A stretch of DNA of 64,000 nucleotides from Rhodoferax_B sp049316285 (GTDB lineage: Bacteria; Pseudomonadota; Gammaproteobacteria; Burkholderiales; Burkholderiaceae_C). The position numbers and the translations under genes are program-made. The DNA lies in the NCBI RefSeq assembly GCF_049316285.1, contig NZ_JBMOXA010000023.1, positions 19,461 to 83,460 on the forward strand, in the 5' to 3' direction. The notes under the pieces are model-generated. The model saw nothing but the letters and a program-made list of their open reading frames with translations, made no database searches and had not been told where the DNA came from. Of this stretch, positions 1 through 8,557 are shown piece by piece. Numbering within the stretch: the stretch's first letter is position 1; each line of letters opens with the position of its first letter.

Positions 1-1
1 A

Positions 2-484
2 GAGCGCCGCGTCGCTGAGAGCAGCATCATCATCGAGTATCTGCAGCTCACACACCCCGGCTCGGTCAGCCTGCTGCCGGTGGAGCCTATCGCAGCCTTG
101 GACGTGCGTTTTCTGGATCGCTTTTTTGATCTACACGTGATGACGCCCATGCAGCATGCCGTCAATGGCGCGTTGACGGGTGACGCCAGCAAACGCCGTG
201 ACGCGCAAACAGTGGCAACGGAAAAGCTGGAACTCGCCTACGCCTGGCTGGAAAACCATCTGGCCGACAAAACCTGGGCCGCGGGTGAACACTTCACGCT
301 GGCGGATTGCGCAGCCGCACCGTCGCTTTTCTACGCCGATTGGACGCACCGCATCTCTGAGGCCTACCCCGGGCTGCGTGCCTATCGCGCACGTTTGTTG
401 GCGCGCCCATCGTTCGCCAGGGCCGTGGATGAAGCGCGCCCGTTCCGGCCCTTGTTTCCGCTTGGTGCACCCGATCGGGATTGA
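2..484 (+). CDS. Glutathione S-transferase family protein, 5'-truncated by window edge
   Basis: The open frame enters from the left edge, so only the C-terminal 160 residues are visible. The first residues (ESSIIIEYLQ) match the end of a thioredoxin-fold GST N-domain, where the Glu-Ser pair binds the glutathione gamma-glutamyl group. The rest is the all-helical C-domain, including the FTLADCAAAP segment that matches the GST N-capping/hydrophobic staple motif. The role is presumably cytoplasmic glutathione conjugation or isomerisation of an electrophile; the substrate cannot be read. It is followed by 167 bp without a gene before the next operon, so it need not belong to it. Confidence 0.85.
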   Translation, partial: ERRVAESSIIIEYLQLTHPGSVSLLPVEPIAALDVRFLDRFFDLHVMTPMQHAVNGALTGDASKRRDAQTVATEKLELAYAWLENHLADKTWAAGEHFTLADCAAAPSLFYADWTHRISEAYPGLRAYRARLLARPSFARAVDEARPFRPLFPLGAPDRD

Positions 485-514
485 CCCGGCGGCAACTCTC
501 ATTTGCTCCAGCAG

Positions 515-548
515 AAAGTGCAAGCGAATCTGCTTTTTGTAGATGGGC
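515..548 (+). promoter_or_regulatory. Candidate operator shared with 10669-10702
   Basis: This 34-nt stretch matches 10669-10702 without gaps at 27 of 34 positions, and the first 16 positions differ at only one base (AAAGTGCAAGYGAATC). It lies about 100 nt upstream of the first gene of the 652-9454 operon. The other copy lies about 80 nt upstream of the beta-propeller gene. The only transcription factor gene between the two is the AraC-type regulator at 9669. A shared binding site for that regulator is an inference. Confidence 0.45.
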
Positions 549-651
549 GCATACACGCGCGCTGCGTAACCTTAGGTCTGTTAATTCAATATGTTTTGTT
601 GCGTAGCGCCGCTTCTGGCCTGCGGCAGCAGAAGACCCAAGGAGACATCAG

Positions 652-1623
652 TTGGCTAGCAAAGTTCATCTCAAGATCGCCATTGCGGAACACCCGCACA
701 CCTCGGCGATTCGCAACGGCTCCATTCCCATCGAAGGTGTGGATGCCGAGTTTGTAACCGTACAACCGCAGATCGGCGCTTTCCGCCGCATGGTGCGTGA
801 TGTCGAGTTCGACGTCTGCGAAATCGCCCCCACCACCTACATCATTGCCCGCGCCTACGGTGCACCGTTTGTGGCCCTGCCCATCTTTGTGGTGCGCCGC
901 TTCCACCATGCGGGTTTGCTGGTGCGCCCCGACGCGGGCATCCACACACCCAAGGATCTGGAAGGCAAGAAGGTTGGTGTGCGAGCCTACTCGGTGACCA
1001 CCGGTGTGTGGACACGCCAGGTGCTGATCGACGAGTTCGGCCTTGATTCTTCCAAAGTGACCTGGGTGGTGGACGATGAAGAACACGTGACCCAGCTCAA
1101 GCTGCCGGGCAATGTGGTGCATGCGCCTGCCGGCACTTCGCTCAACGAGATGATGGCCAAGGGTGAGCTGGTGGCCGGTTTCGCCGCCGCCGCCGGCATT
1201 GGCCGCACCGGTGCCCCCACCGGTGGCTGGAAGGAAGCCGAGGCCGACTACCCCGACCTGTTCCCCAACGCGGCAACGCTGGAAGCCGAATACTTTGCGC
1301 GCACCGGCATCTACCCCATGCACGGCACCATCGTGGTGAAAGACTCGGTGCTGGCTGAAAACCCCTGGGTGGCCAAGTCCATCTACAAGGCCTTTGACCA
1401 GGCCAAGAAGGAATGGCTGGCCAAGCTGGACGCGGGCCAGGCCACCAGTGCCGGCGACAAGAAGTACCTGGAGCTGCGCAAGATCGTCGGCCACGACCCG
1501 CTGCCCTACGGCTTGCAGGAAAACCTCAAGACCATAGAAGCGCTGGAGGCCACGGCCTTCAAGCAAAACCTCACACCGCGCCGCATGGCCATCAACGAGT
1601 TGTTCGTTGACCCACAAGCCTGA
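652..1623 (+). CDS. Substrate-binding-fold protein, 4,5-dihydroxyphthalate decarboxylase-like
   Basis: This 323-residue protein has the periplasmic-binding-protein type II fold signature (GKKVGVRAYSVTTGVWTRQ near residues 105-124) but no signal peptide. That is the arrangement of the 4,5-dihydroxyphthalate decarboxylase (Pht5/OphC) family, in which a transporter-type fold has become a cytoplasmic decarboxylase. The TTG start is chosen because AAGGAG (639-644) sits 7 nt upstream and no better start fits. It heads an operon with ligJ 17 nt downstream. A paralogue lies at 8558 at the other end of the operon. Decarboxylation of a hydroxylated phthalate-like acid is an inference; a binding-only role is possible. 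Confidence 0.75.
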   Translation: MASKVHLKIAIAEHPHTSAIRNGSIPIEGVDAEFVTVQPQIGAFRRMVRDVEFDVCEIAPTTYIIARAYGAPFVALPIFVVRRFHHAGLLVRPDAGIHTPKDLEGKKVGVRAYSVTTGVWTRQVLIDEFGLDSSKVTWVVDDEEHVTQLKLPGNVVHAPAGTSLNEMMAKGELVAGFAAAAGIGRTGAPTGGWKEAEADYPDLFPNAATLEAEYFARTGIYPMHGTIVVKDSVLAENPWVAKSIYKAFDQAKKEWLAKLDAGQATSAGDKKYLELRKIVGHDPLPYGLQENLKTIEALEATAFKQNLTPRRMAINELFVDPQA

Positions 1624-1640
1624 ACGCCACGGAGCTCAAC

Positions 1641-2681
1641 ATGATCATCGATTGCCACGGTCACTTCACCACCGTCCCGGCCTCCTTCCGCAACTGGCGT
1701 GCCAAGCAGGTTGAGTTTGCCAACGACCCGGTCAATGCCCCGGCACTGTCGGGCGCCCATGTGTCGGACGACGAAATCCGCGAAGGTGTGGGCAACGGCC
1801 AGCTCAAGCTGCAGCAGGAGCGCGGCAGCGACCTGACGCTGTTCTCGCCGATTGCCGGCCTCATGAGCCACCATCTGGGTAACGAGCGCACCAGCCTCGC
1901 ATGGGCCACGATCTCCAACGATCTGGTGCGCCGCGTCTGCGATCTTTATCCCGACAATTTTGTGCCCGTGGGCATGTTGCCGCAGTCGCCGCTGGCGCCG
2001 CCGAAGAACTCGGTTCCCGAGCTGCGCCGCATTGTTAATGAACTGGGTTTTGTGGGTGTCAACCTGAACCCAGATCCCAGCGGCGGCCACTGGACGGGTC
2101 TGCCCATGACCGACAAGTCCTGGTACCCGGTGTACGAGGCGCTGTGTGACATGGATGTGCCGGCCATGATCCACGTCGCGGCTTCGTGCAATGTGTGCCA
2201 CCACGGCACCGGCGCGCATTACCTGAACGCCGACACCTCGGTCTTCATGCAACTGCTGCAGGGCGATGTGTTCAAAGACTTCCCCTCTCTGCGCTTTGTC
2301 ATCCCACACGGCGGTGGTGCCGTGCCCTACCACTGGGGGCGTTACCGCGGCATGTCGCTGGAGATGGCCAACCGTCCGCTCGAAGGCCTGCTGGACAACA
2401 TCTTCTTCGACACCTGCGTCTACCACCAGCCCGGCGTGGAACTGCTGACCAAGGTGATACCAGTGAAGAACGTGTTGTTCGGCTCTGAAATGATTGGTGC
2501 CGTGCGTGGCCGCGACCCGTTCAACGGCCAATATTTTGACGACACCAAACGCTACCTGGACGGCTGCACCGCGCTGACCGATGCCGACCGCCAGGCGATT
2601 TTTGAAGGCAACGCACGCCGTGTGTATCCACGTCTGGATGCGCTGCTGAAACAACGTGCCCAACAGACGGAGGCCGCATGA
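1641..2681 (+). CDS. ligJ: 4-oxalomesaconate hydratase-like amidohydrolase (LigJ family)
   Basis: This 346-residue cytoplasmic TIM-barrel amidohydrolase closely resembles LigJ of the protocatechuate 4,5-cleavage/gallate pathway, which hydrates 4-oxalomesaconate to 4-carboxy-4-hydroxy-2-oxoadipate. Visible landmarks are the HxH metal motif at residues 6-8, VNLNPDPSGGHW, MIHVAAS, IPHGGGAVPYHWGR and FGSEMIGAVRG; the Glu of the last is the family's usual replacement for the catalytic Asp. The length matches LigJ (about 340). The neighbouring LigB-type dioxygenase at 5030 would supply the ring-cleavage product. Its stop overlaps the ATG of the next gene by four bases (ATGA), so the two are translationally coupled. 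Confidence 0.85.
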   Translation: MIIDCHGHFTTVPASFRNWRAKQVEFANDPVNAPALSGAHVSDDEIREGVGNGQLKLQQERGSDLTLFSPIAGLMSHHLGNERTSLAWATISNDLVRRVCDLYPDNFVPVGMLPQSPLAPPKNSVPELRRIVNELGFVGVNLNPDPSGGHWTGLPMTDKSWYPVYEALCDMDVPAMIHVAASCNVCHHGTGAHYLNADTSVFMQLLQGDVFKDFPSLRFVIPHGGGAVPYHWGRYRGMSLEMANRPLEGLLDNIFFDTCVYHQPGVELLTKVIPVKNVLFGSEMIGAVRGRDPFNGQYFDDTKRYLDGCTALTDADRQAIFEGNARRVYPRLDALLKQRAQQTEAA

Positions 2682-3523
2682 ACATCGTCGACATTCATCC
2701 ACACATCATCTCGGATGATGAGAAGCGCTACCCCCCGGCACCGCTGTTTGGCAAACGCTCCGATTGGTCGCAAGAGCGCCCCAGCACCGTTGAATCGTTG
2801 ATCGCCGCGATGGACACAGCAGGTGTGGCCAAGGCTGCCGTGGTGCATTCCTCCACCACCTATGGTTTCGACAACGCCTATGTGGTGGACGGCTGCAACC
2901 AGTACAAAGACCGTCTGGTGGCGGTGGGTTCGGTTGACATGCTGGCCGACGATGTGCCTGCCGTCATCAAGACTTGGGCCGACAAAGGCCTGGCCGGGTT
3001 GCGCATCTTCACCGGTGGCTCGACCAAGGACTTCGACCCCAGCGAGCTGGACAACCCCAAGTCCTTCAAGGCCTGGGAAATGCTGGCCGAACTGGGCCTG
3101 CCCATGTGCATACAGACGGGGCCCATAGGGCTGCCGCAGGTGCGCATGCTGGCCGAGAAGTTCACGCGCGTGAACATCATCCTCGACCACCTGGGCCGCC
3201 CGGATGTGCTCGACGGCCCGCCGTACACCAACGCACAAAGCCTGTTCGACATGGCCGACCTGCCGAATCTGTACATGAAGCTCACACCGCGCATCTTTGG
3301 CGACGTGCAAAAGGACAAGGCCAGTGCCGAGACCTTCTTCCCGCGTGTGGTGGAGGCCTTTGGCGCCAAACGCATGGCCTGGGGCTCGAACTTTCCGACC
3401 TCGCCCGGTACGCTGTCGGAGATCCTGGCCACGGCGCAGGCCGGCCTGGCCAGCCTGAGTGAGGAAGACCGCACCTGGGTCTTTGGCAAGACGGCGCAGA
3501 AGCTCTATCCGGGGCTTGCCTAG
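2678..3523 (+). CDS. Amidohydrolase family 2 protein, lactonase-like
   Basis: This 281-residue TIM-barrel protein has HxH at residues 7-9 (DIHPHI), GLRIFTGG, the IILDHLGRP His and a C-terminal GSNFPTS. It belongs to the group that includes 2-pyrone-4,6-dicarboxylate lactonase (LigI) and sugar-lactone hydrolases. The usual Asp of the GSDxP motif is Asn here, a substitution seen in part of the family. Next to ligJ and an extradiol dioxygenase, opening a pyrone dicarboxylate by-product is a plausible job, but sequence alone does not fix the substrate. It overlaps ligJ by 4 nt. Confidence 0.75.
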   Translation: MNIVDIHPHIISDDEKRYPPAPLFGKRSDWSQERPSTVESLIAAMDTAGVAKAAVVHSSTTYGFDNAYVVDGCNQYKDRLVAVGSVDMLADDVPAVIKTWADKGLAGLRIFTGGSTKDFDPSELDNPKSFKAWEMLAELGLPMCIQTGPIGLPQVRMLAEKFTRVNIILDHLGRPDVLDGPPYTNAQSLFDMADLPNLYMKLTPRIFGDVQKDKASAETFFPRVVEAFGAKRMAWGSNFPTSPGTLSEILATAQAGLASLSEEDRTWVFGKTAQKLYPGLA

Positions 3524-3614
3524 ACCTAGCTCTGGTGATCCCGGCCATTCGCGGACAAGGCGCCGATAGAGCGCCATCCCAACCCTAACGGTTCAGCACA
3601 TCAAAGAGAACGAC

Positions 3615-4943
3615 ATGGAGACAAGCACCTCGAAACCAACCGGCACTGCCAGCGTCTGGGCCATCCTGGCCCTGCTGACGGTGGGCCTGTTGATTTCTTT
3701 CATAGACCGCACCAGCTTGTCGTCCGCCTTGGCGGACAAGCATTTCATCGAAGAGTTTGCATTGAGCAGCGTGGACCGGGGTTGGCTCAACTCGGCCTTT
3801 TTCTGGTCTTATGGCCTGATGCAATTGCCCATGGGTTGGCTGGTGGACCGTTACGGCGTGAAGTGGCCCTACACCATTTGTTTTCTGCTGTGGTGCCTGG
3901 CCACGGCGCTCACCGGCCTGGTGACGGCTCTCGCAGGGCTGATCGCCATGCGGCTGATCGTGGGCGCGGCAGAGGCCATCGTGATCCCAGCTAGCTACCG
4001 CTGGATAGGCAGCAACATGGGCGAAAACCACAAGGGCCTGGCCGCCGGCATCCTGTCCATGGGCGGCAAGTTTGGCCCGGCCATTGGCGCCCCCGTCGCC
4101 GCCTGGTTGATCGTCAGCTACTCGTGGAAGTGGATGTTTGTGCTGACCGGGGTGCTGGGCCTGATCTGGCTGTTGCCCTGGCTGATGATGGTGCGCAACG
4201 ACCTGCCGTCCAAGACCGAGTTGGTCAGCAACAAGGCCAAGGCCTCGTCGGTCACGCTGGGTGGCCTGTTGAAGGCGCCGGTGATCTGGGGCGCCATGAT
4301 CAACAATTTCTGCTACGGCTACTTCGTCTTCTATTGCATGACCTGGATGCCCGCCTATCTGGTGGAGCAGCGTGGCCTGTCGCTGAAGAACTCGGGGCTC
4401 TACACCTTCTTCAGCTTTGCGGGCATCGCCATCGTCGCCACCTTTGCGGGCTGGCTGGCCGACCGCATCATAGAGCGCGGGGGTGACGCGGTTTTTGTAC
4501 GCAAGGCCTTTGTGATTGCCGGCTTCATCGGCGGCAGCACCGTGTTGTTTGGCAGCTTTGCCGAAACGCTGGACCAGGCCTTGTTCTGGAACGTGTTGTC
4601 GCTGACGCTGCTGGGCCTGGCCACTGCCAACAACCTGGCGTTGTGCAAGCTCACGCTGATCCCCAAACCGGCCATCGGCCTGGCCACCGGGGTGCAGCAA
4701 TTGGCCACCAGCCTGGCCGGTGGTGTGTCGGCAAGCCTGTCGGGCTGGTTGCTGCATGTCAGCGGCAATTACGACTTGCCCATGAAGGTGATCGTGCTGT
4801 TCTTGCTGATTGGTGCGACCAATACCGCCATCTTGCTGCGCCCCAAGTGGGCGCCCAAGGTGGCGGGTGATGAGGCCAAACGGCCTGACGCGGGGGCCGC
4901 CGGGGTGCCCAAGGCAGAAGCGCCCGCGAAGTCAGGCGCCTGA
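3615..4943 (+). CDS. MFS transporter, anion:cation symporter type
   Basis: This 442-residue inner-membrane protein has about 12 hydrophobic segments. It opens with a conserved FIDRTSLS segment in the first helix and carries WLVDRYGVKW between helices 2 and 3, as in the ACS family that imports sugar acids, phthalate and other organic anions with protons. The start ATG follows AAAGAGA by about 5 nt. Its position inside the ligJ/ligB operon suggests uptake of the aromatic acid that the operon degrades. The C-terminal tail is Ala/Pro/Lys-rich and probably cytoplasmic. Confidence 0.88.
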   Translation: METSTSKPTGTASVWAILALLTVGLLISFIDRTSLSSALADKHFIEEFALSSVDRGWLNSAFFWSYGLMQLPMGWLVDRYGVKWPYTICFLLWCLATALTGLVTALAGLIAMRLIVGAAEAIVIPASYRWIGSNMGENHKGLAAGILSMGGKFGPAIGAPVAAWLIVSYSWKWMFVLTGVLGLIWLLPWLMMVRNDLPSKTELVSNKAKASSVTLGGLLKAPVIWGAMINNFCYGYFVFYCMTWMPAYLVEQRGLSLKNSGLYTFFSFAGIAIVATFAGWLADRIIERGGDAVFVRKAFVIAGFIGGSTVLFGSFAETLDQALFWNVLSLTLLGLATANNLALCKLTLIPKPAIGLATGVQQLATSLAGGVSASLSGWLLHVSGNYDLPMKVIVLFLLIGATNTAILLRPKWAPKVAGDEAKRPDAGAAGVPKAEAPAKSGA

Positions 4944-5029
4944 ATCAACCCCGCTTTTGATCAAGACGGCAGACGGCGAGGCTGCCGCAGAGCTTCCTTT
5001 TTTGACCACCCATTCAAACACACAAAACT

Positions 5030-6031
5030 ATGGCAAAAATCGTATTCGGCATGGCGGTACCGCACAGCGGCATGCTGGGCCAGGCCCCCGAAGACTGGTT
5101 GAAAAACGGCGAACGTGACCGCAGCAACCCGGCGCTTTGGTTCCGCAACCGCACCTGGACTTACCCGGAGCTGGAAGCGCACCGTGGTGCTGCATTCGAA
5201 AAATTCCTGACGCTGGAAGAGCGCACCACACGCGCCCAACGTTGCCGCGCCGCACTCGATGAAATGGCCGCCGCTTACCAGCGCGCCAAGATCGATGTGG
5301 CCATCATCCTGGGCAAGGACCAGCAGGAAATCTTTGTGCACCACTCGCCCTCCATCGCCATCTACTCGGGCGAAGAGGTGCACAACGGCCCGCCACAGCG
5401 CGCCGTTTATGCACCCGACCACCACGTGGTGCACAAGTGCCACCCCAAACTCGCGACCTACCTGATCGACACCTTTCAAGCCAAGGGCTTCGACCTGACC
5501 GACCTGTTCGCCTGGCCGGAGAACGTTTGGATGGAAAAGCAGATGAAGCAAAAGGCCGACTACCCCGTGGTGCCGCATGCCTACAGCTTTGTCTACCACC
5601 AGATCATGGGCGACAACCCGCCGCCGCACGTGCCGGTGCTGATGAACCTGTTCTACCCGCCCACACAGCCATCCATGGCGCGCTGCATTCAGTTTGGCGA
5701 TGTGTTGCGTGACGCCATAGAGGCCTGGCCCGAGGATGTACGCGTGGCCATCATCGCCTCGGGCGGTTTGTCGCACTTCGTCAACGATGAAGAGTTTGAC
5801 CAGGATGTTTTGCAGAAGCTGGCCAGCTACGACTACGACGGCCTGGCCGCCATTCCAGACGGCTGGTTCCAGTCCGGCACTTCGGAGGTCAAGATTTATT
5901 CGACCGTGATGAAGGCACTGCAGCACACCGGCGCACAGATGACCCTGGTGGATTACGTGCCGTGCTGGCGCACTGCCGCCGGCACGGGCGAAGGCATGGG
6001 CTTTATGTACTGGGATCCCGAAAAGACGTGA
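5030..6031 (+). CDS. Class III extradiol ring-cleavage dioxygenase, LigB family
   Basis: This 333-residue protein has the LigB-domain N-terminus with PHSG at residues 11-14; His12 corresponds in position to the first iron ligand of LigB. A second His-rich segment (DHHVVHKCHP) and SGGLSHFVNDEEFDQ follow. Such enzymes open catecholic rings with O2 using non-haem Fe(II). No separate LigA-like small subunit is visible, so it acts as a single chain like gallate or 3-O-methylgallate dioxygenases. No semialdehyde dehydrogenase (LigC) is present in the operon, which favours a trihydroxy substrate giving 4-oxalomesaconate directly; that is inference. Confidence 0.82.
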   Translation: MAKIVFGMAVPHSGMLGQAPEDWLKNGERDRSNPALWFRNRTWTYPELEAHRGAAFEKFLTLEERTTRAQRCRAALDEMAAAYQRAKIDVAIILGKDQQEIFVHHSPSIAIYSGEEVHNGPPQRAVYAPDHHVVHKCHPKLATYLIDTFQAKGFDLTDLFAWPENVWMEKQMKQKADYPVVPHAYSFVYHQIMGDNPPPHVPVLMNLFYPPTQPSMARCIQFGDVLRDAIEAWPEDVRVAIIASGGLSHFVNDEEFDQDVLQKLASYDYDGLAAIPDGWFQSGTSEVKIYSTVMKALQHTGAQMTLVDYVPCWRTAAGTGEGMGFMYWDPEKT

Positions 6032-6092
6032 GTCTTTCTCCGCTGCCTCCCGCATCCCTGAACAAACATATTTGAATCAAAGAGAAATCAAC

Positions 6093-6956
6093 ATGAGTAA
6101 CGACAACCGCCTCAACAGCGTCATCCGCGCATTCGAATCCGGCAAACACGCGTTTGCCGCGTTCGCCAAGCTAGACAAACAGACTGCCATCGAAATGGCC
6201 GATTCGCCGTATGACGGCATCGTCTACGAGATGGAACACAACCCCTACGATGTGTCTGCGTTTGGTGATGCGCTGCAGTACATGCTGAACCGCAAGCAGA
6301 TCGCGGAATCGGGCTCGGTCGCGCCCAAGGTGACACCGCTGGCACGCATCCCGGCCAACGGCGCCGAGATGAACCAGAGCTTCGCCAAGCAGGTGCTGGA
6401 CCGTGGCGCCTACGGCGTGATCTGGCCACATGTGTCTACCGTGGCGCAGGCCTACAACGCCGTGGCCTCGTGCCGCTATGCACGGCCTAAGAATGCGCCG
6501 CTGTACGAGCCCAAGGGATTGCGCGGTGACGGCCCGGCGAACGCCTCGCGTTACTGGGGGCTGTCTATGGCCGAGTATTACGAGCGCGCCGATGTCTGGC
6601 CGCTGGCGCCCAGGGGCGAGATTCTCGTTGGCCTGATGTGCGAGAGCCCGGAGGCCATAGACAACCTCGACGACATTCTGGCCAACGTGCCGGGCATTGG
6701 TTTCATCTTGATTGGTGAGGGCGACCTGAGCCAGGCTTTGGGCTACCCGCGCCAGTACGAGCACCCTGAAGTGCTAGACGCCATGCGCAGGATTGTCGAG
6801 ACCTGCCACAAACACAAGGTGATTGTCGGCAACCCGCATGTCACCGCGAAGAACCACCGCCGCCTGATCGAAGAGGGCTACCGTTTCCTGATGGCCGCGC
6901 CGCAGCGCACCTACGGCGTGGTGGGCTTGGCCCAGCAAGCCGCCACCAGCTACTGA
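6093..6956 (+). CDS. HpcH/HpaI aldolase / citrate lyase family protein
   Basis: This 287-residue class II pyruvate-aldolase TIM barrel has AYGVIWPHVS in place of the usual GVxVPxV segment, a metal-binding Glu in MCESPEAIDN and Asp in GEGDLSQALG. An upstream in-frame TTG at 6072 exists, but the ATG at 6093 has an AAAGAGA motif about 8 nt before it and gives the normal family length. In this operon it is the natural candidate for retro-aldol cleavage of 4-carboxy-4-hydroxy-2-oxoadipate to pyruvate and oxaloacetate, a step usually done by an RraA-type (LigK/ProA) aldolase, which is absent here. Confidence 0.83.
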   Translation: MSNDNRLNSVIRAFESGKHAFAAFAKLDKQTAIEMADSPYDGIVYEMEHNPYDVSAFGDALQYMLNRKQIAESGSVAPKVTPLARIPANGAEMNQSFAKQVLDRGAYGVIWPHVSTVAQAYNAVASCRYARPKNAPLYEPKGLRGDGPANASRYWGLSMAEYYERADVWPLAPRGEILVGLMCESPEAIDNLDDILANVPGIGFILIGEGDLSQALGYPRQYEHPEVLDAMRRIVETCHKHKVIVGNPHVTAKNHRRLIEEGYRFLMAAPQRTYGVVGLAQQAATSY

Positions 6957-6969
6957 AGACGCGCGCCAT

Positions 6970-8514
6970 ATGAACGGAGCTGAAAGCCTGGTCGATACCC
7001 TGGTGAACCAGGGGGTGGACATCTGTTTCGCCAACCCCGGTACCTCGGAGATGCATTTCCTCGCGGCGCTGGAGAACCCGAAGATGCGCAGCGTGTTGTG
7101 CCTGTTCGAAGGTGTCGCCACCGGTGCCGCCGATGGCTGGTACCGCATGAAAGACACACCGGCGTCTACGCTGCTGCACCTGGGGCCTGGCCTGGCCAAT
7201 GGCTTGGCCAACATCCACAACGCCAAACGCGCGTCCTCGGGCATGGTCAACATCATTGGTGAGCATTCGGCCGCGCACCTCAAGTACGACCCGCCGTTGA
7301 CCTCGGATATCGAAGGCCTGGCGCGCCCGCTGAGCCATTGGGTGCGGCGTGCGGAATCGGCCAGTGCGATTGCGTGGGACACGGCGCAGGCCGTGGCCAA
7401 GGCCAGTGAACACCCGGGCCAGATCGCCACGCTGATTCTGCCGGGTGACACCTCTTGGCAGCAGGCCGCGCTACCGCTGCTGCCAGCACTGCAAAAGCCT
7501 GGCCTCAAGGCCCCGAGCGCCGAGCGCATTGCCCACGTGGCGCGTGTGCTGCAGTCGGGCGAGCCCGCGTTGATCATTCTGGCGAACAAGGCCACACGTG
7601 GCCAGGCCTTGGTGCGTGCGGGCCAGGTGGCTGCGGCCACGGGCGCACGGCTGGGTTCTCAGTTCTTCACTGCGCGTATTGAGCGCGGGGCTGGGCGCGT
7701 GCCCATCGAGCGTATTCCCTACGCCGTGCCGCAGGCGCAGGCTTTTCTAAAAGACTTCAAACACATCATCACCGTGGAAACGCGTGAGCCCGTGGCCTTC
7801 TTCGCCTACCCGGACAGGCCTAGCCTGCTGAAAGCCGAGGGTTCGCTGGTCCACCCCCTGGTCGAAGCCGATGAAGACAGTGCACTGGCGTTCGAGATGT
7901 TGCTGGAGGTGCTGGGCGCCACCCATGTTGCTCCGGTATTGCAGCCACGCATCGCAACACCTGCACCCAGCGGCGCGCTCAACCCGCTGAGCATTGCCCA
8001 TGCGCTGGCCGCTGCACTGCCGGAAAACTGCATTCTGGTGGACGAGTCGCTGACCACAGGGCGTGAGTCCATGGGCCACACCCTGGGCGCCTTGCCACAC
8101 GACCTGATCAACAACATGGGCGGCTCGATTGGCTACGCCACACCTGTGGCCACGGGCGCGGCATTGGCCTGCCCGGACCGGCGCGTGTTCTGCATGGTGG
8201 GCGACGGCAGCGCCATGTACACCATACAGTCGCTCTGGACCCAGGCGCGCGAGAGTCTGGACATCACCACCATCATCTTCGCCAACAACAGCTACGCCAT
8301 CCTGAAAGCCGAGTATTCCAACATGGGTGCGGGTGTGCCGGGCGCCCGGGCGCTGTCGATGATAGACATCGACCGCCCGCGTATCGACTGGCTGGCCATG
8401 GCCAAGAGCATGGGTGTGCCCGCCGTGGCCGTGGACACCGCCGAAAGTTTTTACAAGGCCATGGTCGATTCGGCCCGCGAGCCCGGCCCACGGCTGATCG
8501 AAGTACGCCTTTAA
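6970..8514 (+). CDS. Thiamine-diphosphate-dependent enzyme, acetolactate synthase large-subunit-like
   Basis: This 514-residue protein has the three-domain TPP layout. The N-terminal domain carries the cofactor-activating Glu in CLFEGVATGAADG (about residue 47). The C-terminal diphosphate motif starts at GDGSAMYT (about residue 410) and ends at FANNSYA. The family contains benzoylformate decarboxylase, oxalyl-CoA decarboxylase and acetolactate synthase; no ilvN-like regulatory subunit is adjacent, so a 2-oxo-acid decarboxylase is likelier than a biosynthetic AHAS. It lies 13 nt after the aldolase gene and may act on that enzyme's 2-oxo-acid products, which is inference. Confidence 0.82.
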   Translation: MNGAESLVDTLVNQGVDICFANPGTSEMHFLAALENPKMRSVLCLFEGVATGAADGWYRMKDTPASTLLHLGPGLANGLANIHNAKRASSGMVNIIGEHSAAHLKYDPPLTSDIEGLARPLSHWVRRAESASAIAWDTAQAVAKASEHPGQIATLILPGDTSWQQAALPLLPALQKPGLKAPSAERIAHVARVLQSGEPALIILANKATRGQALVRAGQVAAATGARLGSQFFTARIERGAGRVPIERIPYAVPQAQAFLKDFKHIITVETREPVAFFAYPDRPSLLKAEGSLVHPLVEADEDSALAFEMLLEVLGATHVAPVLQPRIATPAPSGALNPLSIAHALAAALPENCILVDESLTTGRESMGHTLGALPHDLINNMGGSIGYATPVATGAALACPDRRVFCMVGDGSAMYTIQSLWTQARESLDITTIIFANNSYAILKAEYSNMGAGVPGARALSMIDIDRPRIDWLAMAKSMGVPAVAVDTAESFYKAMVDSAREPGPRLIEVRL

Positions 8515-8557
8515 CGCACCTGATGAACCCCCCCCCTGATTTCCCGAGGAGACCAAT

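Noticed and set aside
131..556. Long minus-strand open frame over the GST gene
   Set aside because: It is antisense to a recognisable GST domain and its translation has no family motif; high-GC DNA makes such shadows common.
586..1617. 343-codon minus-strand open frame
   Set aside because: It lies opposite the decarboxylase-like gene, is rich in His/Gly/Val as typical antisense frames, and has no ribosome binding site.
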